Positions 27,727 through 37,358 of a DNA stretch of 64,000 nt are shown in pieces. The stretch is taken from assembly GCA_944392965.1 (NCBI GenBank), contig CALXYM010000003.1, positions 124,001-188,000 of the forward strand. Direction: 5' to 3'. Positions within the stretch are counted from its first letter, which is position 1; each line of letters begins with the position of its first letter. The notes below the pieces were generated by a model. That model searched no databases, had not been told where the DNA came from, and saw nothing but the letters and a program-made list of their open reading frames with translations. The stretch is from an uncultured Spirochaetaceae bacterium. GTDB lineage: Bacteria > Spirochaetota > Spirochaetia > Sphaerochaetales > Sphaerochaetaceae. The translations under genes were made by a program, and so were the position numbers.

Positions 27727-30291
27727 ATGGCGAAAGAGAATGATGAACTGACCCCGATGATGAGGCAGTATAATGAGATAAAGAAAGAGCACCAGGATAA
27801 GGTGCTCTTCTTCCGTCTAGGAGACTTCTATGAGATGTTCCAAGATGATGCTCTGGAGGTTTCAAAACTGCTGAATCTCACGCTTACGCACCGTGGCGCA
27901 GTGCCGATGTGCGGCATTCCTTATCATGCGGCGAAGAACTACATAGCACGACTTCTGGAAGAAGGGAAAAAGATTGCAATCTGTGAGCAGATAACGCTTC
28001 CTGATAATCCCCGTCAACTTGCAGAACGACGTGTCGTGCAGATATATACACCTGCCACAGTCGTGGAGGATGAGTATCTTGATTCTCTCTCTTCATCGTT
28101 CATTCTCTCAATCTCCCAGGACAAGAGGTTGCTAAATCTTTCTTATGCAGACATCACGAGCGGGGAATTCTTCATCCGCAAGGTCCCTCTCGAGCCATCT
28201 CTTGCATCACTTCATGATGTGATTTATACGATAATGCCCAAAGAGGTGCTCATCTCTGACGATCTATATTTCACATCAAAGAATCTCCGTTCAGCCCTTG
28301 ATGAGAGTGGGGCGATAATAACTAAGCTACCTTCATGGTATTTTACAATAAAAGGAGGTAAAAAGGAGGTTGAGAGGCAGTTTGGAAAAACGAGCCTGGA
28401 AGATTTTAGGATAGGAGAGAGAGATTCAATCCTTCAAAGCATTTCAGCGCTTCTCTTATATCTTGATGAGATGGTGAAATCCTCACTTCCCCAGCTGAGA
28501 AGTATCGAATGGATAAGTGAGAAGCGGTTCCTTTATATGAATGCTGCCACGATAAAGAGTCTTGAGCTCGTGGAGAATATGCGGGATAAGAAGGGTGAGT
28601 ATACCCTTTTCAAGGCTATAAACAGGTCTGCAACCAGCAGTGGTGCGCGGCTTTTGAAGTCTGAGATCCTGAATCCGCTCTCTGACATTGACGAGATAAA
28701 CAGACGGCTTGACTGGGTTGAGCATTTTTATAACTCGAGGAAGGAACTTGATGAGGTGAGAAGCAGCCTGAAAAAGGTAAGTGATCTTGAGCGTCTTTCC
28801 TCGAAAATGAGCCTTTTCAAGACTCTGCCCAAGGATTTCATTTCACTTTCAGAGAGTCTGGATATCATGTTCTCTCTCTTCGTAAATCATCAGGAATATC
28901 TCTCTATTGCTCAAAGTGAGGAGGATCTTGATTTTTCCTCAGTCATCGATTTCTCAGAGAAGATAAAGAGGGCGATGAATCCTGAATGCACGAATATAAA
29001 CAATGAGGGAACAATCATCCTTGACGGGTATGATGATACCCTTGATGGTTACAGGAGGATAATAACCGATAGCTCTCATATCCTTTCCGAGTACATAGAA
29101 CGGGAAAAGGAGAAGAGTGGGCTTACGATCTTAAAAGCGGGTGAGAATCGGATAATAGGGCACTATCTTGAGGTTCCAAAGGGACAGCTTGACAAGGTTC
29201 CATCCTATTTTATAAGAAAGCAGACCCTTGTCGGAGGTGAACGCTATACTACCGATGAACTGCTGAGCATTGAAGAGAAGATCACCAGTGCAAGCGAGGA
29301 TGCTGCAGATAGGGAGAAGGAAATCTACAAGGATTTTCTGAAGGAAGGAAGGGATTTTGCCCCGGTAATAGAGAAGGTGGGGCGTATATTAAGTCGTCTT
29401 GATTTCTATTCTTCTCTGGCATTTCTGGCTCATGAGATGAACTATACCCGCCCCAGGCTGAATACAGAGAGGATCATGGATATAAAGGATGGACGACATC
29501 CCGTAGTCGAGTGCTACATGGGCAGAAATGAGTTCATAGCAAATGACTTCTCTTCCCGCAACGGACACTTTGCTCTTGTTACGGGACCTAACATGGCGGG
29601 AAAGAGCACATATCTCAGGCAGATAGCACTTATAAACATACTGGCACATATGGGCTCATTTGTTCCTGCGAAGGAAGCTGACATCCCGCTTCTCGACAAG
29701 CTCTTCTGCCGTGTTGGCGCACAGGATAATCTGGCTAAAGGTGAATCTACGTTCCTTGTTGAGATGAGCGAGGCAAGCCAGATCCTCCGCTCAAGTACGA
29801 TAAACAGCCTGATAATCATGGATGAGATAGGACGTGGTACGAGTACCGAGGATGGTATGAGCATAGCCTATGCCATAATCGAGTATCTCAAGAAACTTGA
29901 TGCTATCACGCTTTTTTCAACGCACTACCATGAACTGACGCATTTCGACACCTATAAGATGCAGCTTATCACACTCGCTGTAGAGGAGAGCAAGGATGAT
30001 ATAATATTCCTCAAGAAGGCTATCAGCGGCGTTGCTAACAGCAGCTATGGAATACATGTTGCGAAGCTCGCAGGGCTTCCTAAGGAGGTACTTAGGAACG
30101 CCATCACCTTCCAGAAGACCCACTTCGCCGATTATGAGATGCAGAACAGACAGGGGGATCTCTTCGTTGCCAATGAGATAGAATTCAGCGATGATGGCGG
30201 TATACTTGATGAGATAAGGGATTTCGATATCGAAAACTCAAGTCCCATGGATGCGTTCAATTTCCTTATAGAGTTAAAAAATAAGCTCTGA
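27727..30291 (+). CDS. mutS: DNA mismatch repair protein MutS
   Basis: 854 residues, full length. It recognises mismatches. The mismatch-reading Phe-X-Glu is F34-E36 in GDFYEMF. Walker A GPNMAGKST is at about 620-628, Walker B in IMDEIGRGTS near 700, and the ABC-type signature ...STFLVEMSEAS between them. The C-terminal tail is short (about 35 residues), and the beta-clamp-binding QxxLF-like stretch QGDLFV is present near 815. It starts two bases after bamA and ends just before the rimP promoter. mutL is not in the window. Confidence 0.96.
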   Translation: MAKENDELTPMMRQYNEIKKEHQDKVLFFRLGDFYEMFQDDALEVSKLLNLTLTHRGAVPMCGIPYHAAKNYIARLLEEGKKIAICEQITLPDNPRQLAERRVVQIYTPATVVEDEYLDSLSSSFILSISQDKRLLNLSYADITSGEFFIRKVPLEPSLASLHDVIYTIMPKEVLISDDLYFTSKNLRSALDESGAIITKLPSWYFTIKGGKKEVERQFGKTSLEDFRIGERDSILQSISALLLYLDEMVKSSLPQLRSIEWISEKRFLYMNAATIKSLELVENMRDKKGEYTLFKAINRSATSSGARLLKSEILNPLSDIDEINRRLDWVEHFYNSRKELDEVRSSLKKVSDLERLSSKMSLFKTLPKDFISLSESLDIMFSLFVNHQEYLSIAQSEEDLDFSSVIDFSEKIKRAMNPECTNINNEGTIILDGYDDTLDGYRRIITDSSHILSEYIEREKEKSGLTILKAGENRIIGHYLEVPKGQLDKVPSYFIRKQTLVGGERYTTDELLSIEEKITSASEDAADREKEIYKDFLKEGRDFAPVIEKVGRILSRLDFYSSLAFLAHEMNYTRPRLNTERIMDIKDGRHPVVECYMGRNEFIANDFSSRNGHFALVTGPNMAGKSTYLRQIALINILAHMGSFVPAKEADIPLLDKLFCRVGAQDNLAKGESTFLVEMSEASQILRSSTINSLIIMDEIGRGTSTEDGMSIAYAIIEYLKKLDAITLFSTHYHELTHFDTYKMQLITLAVEESKDDIIFLKKAISGVANSSYGIHVAKLAGLPKEVLRNAITFQKTHFADYEMQNRQGDLFVANEIEFSDDGGILDEIRDFDIENSSPMDAFNFLIELKNKL

Positions 30292-30295
30292 CAGC

Positions 30296-30336
30296 TTGAC
30301 ACACAAGTGGATGAGAAACTAAACTACATGTAGTTT
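30296..30336 (+). promoter_or_regulatory. Promoter with palindrome over the -10 box, upstream of rimP-nusA-infB
   Basis: TTGACA (30296-30301), 18 bp, TAAACT (30320-30325). A perfect 16-bp palindrome AAACTACATGTAGTTT (30321-30336) covers most of the -10 box and the predicted start (about 30332), a classic place for a repressor operator. Confidence 0.5.
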
Positions 30337-30350
30337 CATTAAAGTGATTT

Positions 30351-30380
30351 AAGGGACCAACAATGGGTCCCTTTATTTAT
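30351..30380 (+). terminator. Terminator-like hairpin between mutS and rimP (possible attenuator)
   Basis: An 8-bp perfect stem AAGGGACC/GGTCCCTT (30351-30358 with 30366-30373) with a 7-base loop, then TATTTAT. It may end mutS transcripts, but it also lies inside the leader produced by the promoter at 30296, so it could act as an attenuator of the nusA operon. Confidence 0.6.
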
Positions 30381-30390
30381 GCGGAGGAAT

Positions 30391-30882
30391 ATGCTAACAA
30401 GTGACGCGTTTGCCAGCGTATTGTTTTTAGACATCGCATCCCTTATAGAACCCATGGGGTATAAACTCGTAGAGGCCACACGGAGTGAGCATAAGGGAAA
30501 CGTAAGTCTCAGGATACTTTGTTACAAGGACGGGGATAGAATCGATACAGGAGATCTTGAGGCTATTTACAACGTGATCTATCCACGTTACAGCGTACTA
30601 TGGTCCAGGGATCTTGAACTTGAAGTCTCAAGCCCGGGAATAAACAGGAACATAAAGGATGTGGGGGAGTTCAAGGTCTTTCTGGGAAAGACTGTAAGAA
30701 TCTACTCTACATCGCTCTCATCCTATGTCATTGGAACGATAAAAAATGCAGATGATGATGCTATCACGCTCTCTTCGTATCTTATCGAGGATAAGAAGGA
30801 GGAAGGGGATGAGATCAGGATTGAATATGATGATATTTCAAAGGCAAAATTGGATTATATGACGGAGGCCAAGAAGAGATGA
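30391..30882 (+). CDS. rimP: Ribosome maturation factor RimP
   Basis: 163 residues. It assists 30S subunit assembly. The N-terminal alpha/beta domain begins LFLDIASLIEPMGYKLVEA; the conserved LELEVSSPGINRNIK (about 87-101) links to the SH3-like C-terminal domain (EFKVFLGKTVRIYS). The ATG at 30391 is chosen because GCGGAGGA lies just before it. An earlier in-frame ATG at 30379 overlaps that site. It overlaps nusA by four bases (ATGA), as in many bacteria. Confidence 0.92.
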   Translation: MLTSDAFASVLFLDIASLIEPMGYKLVEATRSEHKGNVSLRILCYKDGDRIDTGDLEAIYNVIYPRYSVLWSRDLELEVSSPGINRNIKDVGEFKVFLGKTVRIYSTSLSSYVIGTIKNADDDAITLSSYLIEDKKEEGDEIRIEYDDISKAKLDYMTEAKKR

Positions 30883-32363
30883 GCTTAGATCTGACTAGCG
30901 AGATTAATGCGATGATATCAGACAGGAACATGAGTGAGGAGCAGGTTATCTCCCTCATTCAGGACATGATAAAGAGCGCATACAAGAAGAAGTACGGAAC
31001 AGATGAGAACTGTCTCATTGAATTTGACGACACCATGAGGAAGATGAGCGTCTACCAGATACGGAAGGTCGTCAAGGAGGAGAACTGGTACTCGGAGTTC
31101 ACGGAGATCCCTGTCGAGGATGCGATGGAACTCACAGGAAGTGAGGATATCGCGGAAGGGGATGAGGTCAAGATCCTTCTTGATCCGAAAAACTTTGAAT
31201 CCGCGTCCGTGCAGTCAGCAAAGCAGAGGGGACAGCAGATCGTTAAGGAGTACTTCAACGATAAACTCTATGCCGATAATAAAAGAAAGGAAGGCAAGCT
31301 CATCTATGGAGAGATCAAGAGAAGGAAGGATAATGGTGATTACGCGGTCAACATCGGCCTTGAGATAGAGGCTAATTTCCCACTTCGCTCTCAAAGTCCG
31401 AGAGAGACGTATTCCATTCAGCAGAAATATAAGTTCCTCGTTGAGCGTGTTGAGAAGGCCGATTCCGTATCTGATCAGAAGAAGGGAAAGCAGAAAGACA
31501 GGGAAAGAGGTGTAAGGATCTATCTGACAAGGGCAAGTAAGGATTTTGTCAGGGCACTTGTTGAAAATGAAGTTCCTGAAATTGCCTCAGGTGATGTTGA
31601 GATCAAGAGCATTGCACGCCAGGCGGGTGTCAGGACAAAGATCGCTGTCGATACGAGAAAGAGTGATGTTGATCCCGTCGGTGCCGTCGTAGGTGCAAAG
31701 GGACTCAGAATACAGGCTGTTATGACCGAGTGTGATGGAGAGAAGATAGATATCATACGCTATTCCGATGATCCTCTCGTATTCGTTGCCAACGCTCTAA
31801 TTCCTTCACAGGTACAGCGTGTGGTCGTTATGGATCCTCAGAGCAAGCATATTGTTGCAATCGTCGATGACAATCAACTTGGTATCGCGATCGGACAGGG
31901 AGGCGTAAACGTAAAGCTCGCAAAGATGCTCTGTGACTGGAATATAGAGGTCAAGACTCCTGCCCAGTTTGCGGAGATGGAACAGACCCAGAAAATCTAT
32001 GAGAACGTTGAGGGGCTCTTCAAGAGTGATGAGGAAATCAAGGCGGAAGAAGAGCATAAATATACGAACGAGGATATCGGGATTGCTCCTGATGATACGC
32101 CCATCAGTGAGATCGGTCTGGATAAGAGCCTTGTTGAGAAACTTCAGAAGAGGGATATCTGGTCTGTTGAGGAGTTCTTCGATTACAGTGATGATGAGCT
32201 CAAGGAACTTGGCTTCACCGATGATGAGATTCAGGAAGTTAGAAGTGTTGTCGTCATCGAGGAAGATGATGAATATTCCTTTGAGTGTCCAAACTGCCAC
32301 AGTATCCTTCCTGCGGGAACGAGCGTATGTCCAAACTGTGGTGTTGAGTTCGAGTTTGAGTGA
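30879..32363 (+). CDS. nusA: Transcription termination/antitermination factor NusA with C-terminal zinc ribbon
   Basis: 494 residues. The N-terminal domain (about 1-130) binds RNA polymerase, then come S1 (135-215) and two KH domains (about 230-370, including DPVGAVVGAKGLRI and IAIGQGGVNVKLA). A helix-hairpin-helix-like acidic repeat lies at about 415-460. Unusually, the last 28 residues are a four-cysteine zinc ribbon (C470, C473, C484, C487 in CPNC...CPNC). The usual NusA ends before this. It overlaps rimP by four bases. Confidence 0.94.
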   Translation: MSLDLTSEINAMISDRNMSEEQVISLIQDMIKSAYKKKYGTDENCLIEFDDTMRKMSVYQIRKVVKEENWYSEFTEIPVEDAMELTGSEDIAEGDEVKILLDPKNFESASVQSAKQRGQQIVKEYFNDKLYADNKRKEGKLIYGEIKRRKDNGDYAVNIGLEIEANFPLRSQSPRETYSIQQKYKFLVERVEKADSVSDQKKGKQKDRERGVRIYLTRASKDFVRALVENEVPEIASGDVEIKSIARQAGVRTKIAVDTRKSDVDPVGAVVGAKGLRIQAVMTECDGEKIDIIRYSDDPLVFVANALIPSQVQRVVVMDPQSKHIVAIVDDNQLGIAIGQGGVNVKLAKMLCDWNIEVKTPAQFAEMEQTQKIYENVEGLFKSDEEIKAEEEHKYTNEDIGIAPDDTPISEIGLDKSLVEKLQKRDIWSVEEFFDYSDDELKELGFTDDEIQEVRSVVVIEEDDEYSFECPNCHSILPAGTSVCPNCGVEFEFE

Positions 32364-32384
32364 TATTTGTTTATAAGGGTAAAG

Positions 32385-35021
32385 ATGTCTGATAATAAAA
32401 TTGAAGAAATGAAAGCGACCGTGATAAAGAAAGCTCCGGTCGTACAGGAAAAACAAGAGATTAAAGATGCACCTGTTAAAAGAAAGGTTGTCATCAAGAA
32501 GAAGCCTGTCGTCAAGATCAAGATGAAGGAGGAGGTGATCGCAGAGAAACCGGTTGAGAAGAGTGAGGAACCGGCTGTAGCTACACCTGCTCCTACATCT
32601 GCTCCTGCTCCGAAGCCTCCTGTTCAGCGTGAGACTCCGGTTGCAGAGAAGAAAACAGAGGAGAAAAAGAACTATGGTACGATAATCGGACAGAACAGGT
32701 TCGCCCAGCATAAGGGTGAACAGAGAAGTCCTTCTACCAGGATTTCTTCACCTCTTCATAATGGTCCTGTAATCATAAAGAGCTCTAATCTTCCTCCAGT
32801 TCCGGGCCAGAAGGTAGACACCCCGACAAGTGATCCTGCACGCCCTCGTGTCGCTGGAATCGTAGGAGGCCGTCCTGTAAACCAGAAAGGTGGTTACCAG
32901 AACAAGAAAGATGGACATCAGGGACAGGGAGGATACAGGAAGAAAGAGGGCTTCAATTCATCCCTGAAGCCAGGTCAGACATACACACCTGGACGTGAGG
33001 GGCAGAACAAGACATTCAATCGTGACGGAAATAAAGGACCTGCGTTCAGGGGTCAGGGGTTCAATAGACCGGGGTTCGCAGGAAAGGGGCCGGCACAGGC
33101 TCCTGCGATGGATTTGAACCAGAAAGGACCAGGAAAGCGCACTGGAGTACAGAATCGTAAGAAGGATTACGACAAGAATACCAGAGAACAGGCTGAGATC
33201 GATTTCCAGCTTCAGAAAAAGAAGAAGGAAGAGGATAAGCTTGCAGCAGTTCCTTCAAAGATCGATATCATGGAGAATATCACTGTAAGTGATCTTGCAA
33301 AGAAGATGAACCTCAAGGCGAGTGACATCATCAGCAAGCTCTTCATGATGGGACAGATGGTCACGATAAACCAGATGATCGATTATGAAACGGCTGCCAT
33401 TATTGCAAGTGAATACAACTGCGAGGTACATCTCGTATCGCTTTATGATGAGACGATAATCGAGAGTGAGGAAGACAAGGAAGAGGATATGGAGCCAAGG
33501 GCCCCGATCGTCACTATCATGGGGCACGTTGACCATGGTAAGACGAAGCTTTTGGATGCAATCAGAAGCAGTGATGTCGCATCCGGAGAATTCGGAGGAA
33601 TCACACAGCACATCGGAGCTTATAAGGTGTCGGTACCGGGTAAGGGAAATATCGTATTCCTTGATACTCCTGGTCATGCGGCATTCTCCATGATGAGAGC
33701 CCGTGGTGCACAGGTGACGGACATCGTAGTACTCGTTGTCGCTGCTAACGATGGAGTGATGCCTCAGACGAGGGAAGCAATCGACCATGCGAAGGCTGCA
33801 AACGTCCCAATTATTGTTGCCATAAATAAATGTGATCTTCCAGAGGCAAATCCCGAACGTGTCATGCAGCAACTCTCAGATCTCGGACTCATGCCAGAGG
33901 AATGGGGAGGTCAGACACTTTACTGCAAGATCTCTGCATTGAAGAAGGAAGGAATTGATGAACTGCTTGATACCATCCTCCTGGAGGCGGAGATGCTTGA
34001 GCTGAGGGCCAATGCCCACTGCCGTGCAGTAGGAAAAATCCTTGAGTCAAGAATCGATCAGGGCAGGGGAACGGTCGCAACCGTCATCATTGAGAAGGGA
34101 ACGCTTCATCAGGGAGACTACTACGTAGCTGGAATTTATCCCGGACGTGTAAGGGCAATGTTTGATGACAAGGGAAAGAAGATCCAAAGCGCAGGCCCAT
34201 CCGATCCGGTAGAGATCATAGGTTTGAGCAACATCCCATCTGCAGGAGATCCGTTCCAGGTTACAGAGGATGAGAAGCAGGCGAGGATGGTCGGTGCAAA
34301 GCGTCAGGAACTTGAGAGACTTGGAGAGGGAAGTGGAAGGAATAAGATCACTCTTGAGAACCTCAATGAGAAGATCAAGGAAGGCGAGGTTACAGATTTC
34401 AACGTTATCATCAAAGGAGACGTTCAAGGATCTGTTGAGGCTCTGCAGGGAACCCTTGAAAAACTCAGCACGGATGAGATCAAGCTCCATGTACTCAGGG
34501 CAAGTGCAGGTGCCATCATTGAGAGTGATATAACCCTTGCAAGCGCGAGTAACGCCATCGTCATCGGTTTCAACGTCCGTCCGACTCCGAAAGCTCAGGC
34601 TCTTGCTGAGAAGGAGAAGGTCGAGATTAAGAAGTACAACATCATCTATGATGTCGTTGATGATATTAAGAGTGCTATGGAGGGTATGCTCTCTCCCGAG
34701 ATCAAAGAAGTCGATATCGGAAAGGTCGAAGTCCGTGAACTCTTCAAAGTACCTAAGATCGGAACGATCGCCGGTGCTTACGTCACGGAGGGAAAAGTCA
34801 AGAGAAACAGCCTTGTCCGCGTGATAAGGGACTCAATACAGCTTAACAAGGATCTTATCAAGATCAGCAGCCTCAAGAGGTTCAAGGATGATGCCAGAGA
34901 GGTCGCAGAAGGCTACGAATGCGGTATCGGACTTGAGAACTGGCAGGATCTGCAGGTCGGAGACATCCTTGAGATCGTAGAGACTGAGGAAGTGAGAAGG
35001 ACACTGGAAAGCAATGAGTGA
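32385..35021 (+). CDS. infB: Translation initiation factor IF-2
   Basis: 878 residues. GTPase that places initiator tRNA on the 30S subunit. A low-complexity N-terminus rich in Lys, Pro, Gly and Gln (about 1-290) precedes the IF2_N-like helix bundle (about 300-360). The G domain has GHVDHGKT (380-387), DTPGHAAF and NKCD. Domains II-IV follow to the C-terminus. The ATG at 32385 is chosen because AAGGG sits five bases upstream. An in-frame TTG at 32367 has none. It overlaps rbfA by eight bases. Confidence 0.95.
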   Translation: MSDNKIEEMKATVIKKAPVVQEKQEIKDAPVKRKVVIKKKPVVKIKMKEEVIAEKPVEKSEEPAVATPAPTSAPAPKPPVQRETPVAEKKTEEKKNYGTIIGQNRFAQHKGEQRSPSTRISSPLHNGPVIIKSSNLPPVPGQKVDTPTSDPARPRVAGIVGGRPVNQKGGYQNKKDGHQGQGGYRKKEGFNSSLKPGQTYTPGREGQNKTFNRDGNKGPAFRGQGFNRPGFAGKGPAQAPAMDLNQKGPGKRTGVQNRKKDYDKNTREQAEIDFQLQKKKKEEDKLAAVPSKIDIMENITVSDLAKKMNLKASDIISKLFMMGQMVTINQMIDYETAAIIASEYNCEVHLVSLYDETIIESEEDKEEDMEPRAPIVTIMGHVDHGKTKLLDAIRSSDVASGEFGGITQHIGAYKVSVPGKGNIVFLDTPGHAAFSMMRARGAQVTDIVVLVVAANDGVMPQTREAIDHAKAANVPIIVAINKCDLPEANPERVMQQLSDLGLMPEEWGGQTLYCKISALKKEGIDELLDTILLEAEMLELRANAHCRAVGKILESRIDQGRGTVATVIIEKGTLHQGDYYVAGIYPGRVRAMFDDKGKKIQSAGPSDPVEIIGLSNIPSAGDPFQVTEDEKQARMVGAKRQELERLGEGSGRNKITLENLNEKIKEGEVTDFNVIIKGDVQGSVEALQGTLEKLSTDEIKLHVLRASAGAIIESDITLASASNAIVIGFNVRPTPKAQALAEKEKVEIKKYNIIYDVVDDIKSAMEGMLSPEIKEVDIGKVEVRELFKVPKIGTIAGAYVTEGKVKRNSLVRVIRDSIQLNKDLIKISSLKRFKDDAREVAEGYECGIGLENWQDLQVGDILEIVETEEVRRTLESNE

Positions 35022-35373
35022 GTTCAGCCAGCAGAGATTAGAGTCGAGGATTGCTGAGATCATCTCGACCCTGATCGTCACAGGCCAGATCAAGAACCAT
35101 AATCTCAGCACGTTCACAAGTGTCACTGAAGTCCGTCTTGCGGAGGATAATGCGAATGCCACGGTGTTCGTCTCATCCCTTCTTTCTGATGGAAGCCTTG
35201 ATAAGTCCGTTAATGCGCTTAACTCGGCTGCCCCCTTCATCCAGTCAAGGATTGCAAAGAATCTCAGGACGAAGAACACCCCTCATCTTGTATTCAAGGC
35301 AGATAAGAGCTATCGGGAAGCAGAGAGGATAAACGGAATCATTGATACTCTCATGAAGGACATAGATGAGTAA
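35014..35373 (+). CDS. rbfA: Ribosome-binding factor A
   Basis: 119 residues, the normal size for this 30S maturation factor. It has the KH-like fold markers: RLESRIAEIISTLIVTGQIKN near the N-terminus, the central SVTEVRLAEDNANATVFVS-like strand and RIAKNLRTKNTPHLVFKAD. It overlaps both infB (8 bases) and truB (8 bases), so the three are translationally coupled. Confidence 0.93.
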   Translation: MSEFSQQRLESRIAEIISTLIVTGQIKNHNLSTFTSVTEVRLAEDNANATVFVSSLLSDGSLDKSVNALNSAAPFIQSRIAKNLRTKNTPHLVFKADKSYREAERINGIIDTLMKDIDE

Positions 35374-36205
35374 CTGTGATATCATCCTATTGAACAAGGA
35401 GGAGGGCATTACAAGCTTCTCCTCCTTATATCCTGTGAAGAAGAGCTATCCTAAAGGGACGAAGATAGGGCATGCGGGAACTCTTGATAAGTTCGCATCC
35501 GGCCTCATGATTGTTCTCATCGGAAACGCAACAAAATTAAATCCTGTTTTTTCTTCTTTCGACAAGAGTTATATCGCAACGATAAAGTTCGGAGAGGAGA
35601 CGGATACCCTTGACCCGGAGGGTACGGTAATAAAAAGATCATCCATTCCCAGTGAGGAAGAGGTTGATCATGCTCTTTCTGGTATCATAGGAGAGAGCAT
35701 GCAGATTCCTCCTGTATATTCAGCAATCCATGTTGATGGGAAAAGGGCATACAGGGAGGCGAGAAAGAACAGGGAAGTTGAGATGCCTCTACGCCCGATA
35801 AAAGTATACGAGGTTGAGAAGATCTCATATTCGGAAGGAATACTCAGAGCACGTTTTTCAGTATCGAAAGGAACCTATATCCGTGCTCTTGCACGCGATA
35901 TAGCATACTCAGTAGGTAAGGTTGCACATTTAATCGCTTTAAATCGTATAACAATAGGGCCTTATTCTCTTGCTGATGTTGGAAAACACGATATGAAGGC
36001 TCTTCTTGATAAGACAGATCTTTTTTCTACTGTGGAGCTCGATTCCTCCTACAGGAAGGAAATTGAGAATGGATTTATTCCTAAAAAAGCCATTTTGAGT
36101 GATACGGGAAGGGATAAAATCTTTAAATTCCTCAATTTCGACGGTATCCTTTACTCCATTGCGGAACTACGTGATGGTAAGATTAAGATCATAGCAAGGA
36201 TTTAA
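35366..36205 (+). CDS. truB: tRNA pseudouridine-55 synthase TruB
   Basis: 279 residues. It makes pseudouridine at U55 in the tRNA T-loop. The catalytic Asp41 is in GHAGTLDKFASG. Tyr-containing SYIATIKFGEETDT, the conserved QIPPVYSAIHVDGKRAYR and the KGTYIRALARDIA helix are all present. Starts inside the end of rbfA. The C-terminal region after about residue 215 is short compared with E. coli and lacks a clear PUA domain. Confidence 0.93.
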   Translation: MSNCDIILLNKEEGITSFSSLYPVKKSYPKGTKIGHAGTLDKFASGLMIVLIGNATKLNPVFSSFDKSYIATIKFGEETDTLDPEGTVIKRSSIPSEEEVDHALSGIIGESMQIPPVYSAIHVDGKRAYREARKNREVEMPLRPIKVYEVEKISYSEGILRARFSVSKGTYIRALARDIAYSVGKVAHLIALNRITIGPYSLADVGKHDMKALLDKTDLFSTVELDSSYRKEIENGFIPKKAILSDTGRDKIFKFLNFDGILYSIAELRDGKIKIIARI

Positions 36206-36206
36206 G

Positions 36207-37013
36207 ATGAAGGTATATGGCTTTGACAGTCTCATTGATAGCGGAGAGAAAAGAGAGCAAGACATGGTGCTCACGATTGGTGTGTTCGATGGTGTGCATC
36301 GTGGGCATCAGAAGATATTCGAAACTGTCAGGGCAGAGGTTGAGAAACACCCCGGTTCTGAGTCGATGTGTATCACGTTCAGTACGAATCCAAAGAACAG
36401 GAACACGGGAAATCTCGATACCATGAGGCTGAGAGAGGCATATGTCGCTTCTTTTTCAATTAATTCCTTTACTATTATTGACTTTTCAGAGAATTTCAGT
36501 AAAATTTCAGCTAGTGGTTTCGCCTCACAGATATTGAGGCTCTGTAAGCCATGCGTCCTCGTCGTTGGAAGTGATTTCAAATGCGGCAATCCTAAGCATT
36601 GTGCAGATGGGGATGAGATGAGAGGGATATTCGCATCCTTGGGTGTGGATGTCGAGCTTAGAAAAGTAGATTTTGTCCTGTCTGACGGAGGAGAGAAGAT
36701 ATCTTCAACCCTTCTTAGACAGCTCATTATAAAAGGAGATCTTGAGTCTTACTCGAGATTTTCCGGCCAGGATTACCAACTCGATCTTCTGACAGAACCT
36801 TCGAGATCCGTAGATGGTGTCATGGCATTCAGCCGAGAGCAGATTTATCAGCTCCTGCCGCCACCGGGGGCTTATGAAGGCACTTTCGTCGATGTGAATG
36901 GGAAAAAGAATCTGGTTGAAGTATCTATCGATCAGGATTTTCTCACACTGGAAGGTGTAGATGTGTCACGGCAAGCAGATTCAGTGTTTATTACCAGGAG
37001 AAAGGTAAGATGA
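36207..37013 (+). CDS. ribF: RibF-like FAD synthetase with a degenerate riboflavin-kinase region
   Basis: 268 residues, versus about 310 in typical bifunctional RibF. The FAD-synthetase nucleotidyltransferase half is good: [11 protein letters not shown] (25-35), [11 protein letters not shown] and [16 protein letters not shown]. The C-terminal half lacks the usual GKGRGRKLGFPTAN-type kinase motif. Only [15 protein letters not shown] remains, resembling the YxG strand. It may therefore only adenylylate FMN, or be kinase-dead. Starts two bases after truB and overlaps rpsO by four bases, a common RibF-S15 pairing. Confidence 0.85.
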   Translation: MKVYGFDSLIDSGEKREQDMVLTIGVFDGVHRGHQKIFETVRAEVEKHPGSESMCITFSTNPKNRNTGNLDTMRLREAYVASFSINSFTIIDFSENFSKISASGFASQILRLCKPCVLVVGSDFKCGNPKHCADGDEMRGIFASLGVDVELRKVDFVLSDGGEKISSTLLRQLIIKGDLESYSRFSGQDYQLDLLTEPSRSVDGVMAFSREQIYQLLPPPGAYEGTFVDVNGKKNLVEVSIDQDFLTLEGVDVSRQADSVFITRRKVR

Positions 37014-37276
37014 TTACTAGTGAACAGAAGAAGGAAATCGTAGAAAAATTCGGTTCTAACAGTGCTAACACAGGAGACAGCAAGGTTCAGATCGCACTCC
37101 TTACAGCAAGGATCAATGATCTTCAGACTCATTTCAAGGCTAATCCTAAAGATCATGCCTCTAGACGTGGACTTTTGAAGCTCGTTGGTCAGAGAAGAAG
37201 ACTTCTCAAGTACGTTAAGAACCGCGATATCAACGAGTATAGAGCTCTTATCGCTGAACTCGGATTAAGAAAATAA
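37010..37276 (+). CDS. rpsO: 30S ribosomal protein S15
   Basis: 88 residues, the exact family size. Binds 16S rRNA in the platform. Signature: [21 protein letters not shown] and [19 protein letters not shown]. The start codon ATGA overlaps the ribF stop; AAAGG precedes it. A terminator follows and pnp lies 82 bases downstream, the well-known rpsO-pnp order. Confidence 0.97.
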   Translation: MITSEQKKEIVEKFGSNSANTGDSKVQIALLTARINDLQTHFKANPKDHASRRGLLKLVGQRRRLLKYVKNRDINEYRALIAELGLRK

Positions 37277-37287
37277 CATGATAGCAT

Positions 37288-37319
37288 ATGCGGAAGGCCT
37301 CAGGTCTTTCGCATTTTTA
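37288..37319 (+). terminator. Intrinsic terminator between rpsO and pnp
   Basis: A long stem, ATGCGGAAGGCC with GGTCTTTCGCAT (37288-37299 with 37303-37314, two G-T pairs), ends in a short loop and is followed by TTTTT. Similar rpsO-pnp terminators in other bacteria are partly read through. Confidence 0.85.
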
Positions 37320-37358
37320 TGTAAAGAACAAAAAAAGAACTGAAAGAAGGAATTAGTG

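Noticed and set aside
31806-32711. 301-codon open frame on the minus strand over nusA and the start of infB
   Set aside because: Antisense to two clear genes, with low-complexity Leu/Arg/Ser content and no ribosome site; a product of the codon bias of nusA.
33255-33872. 205-codon minus-strand frame over infB
   Set aside because: Antisense to the conserved IF-2 G domain; no ribosome site, no family resemblance.
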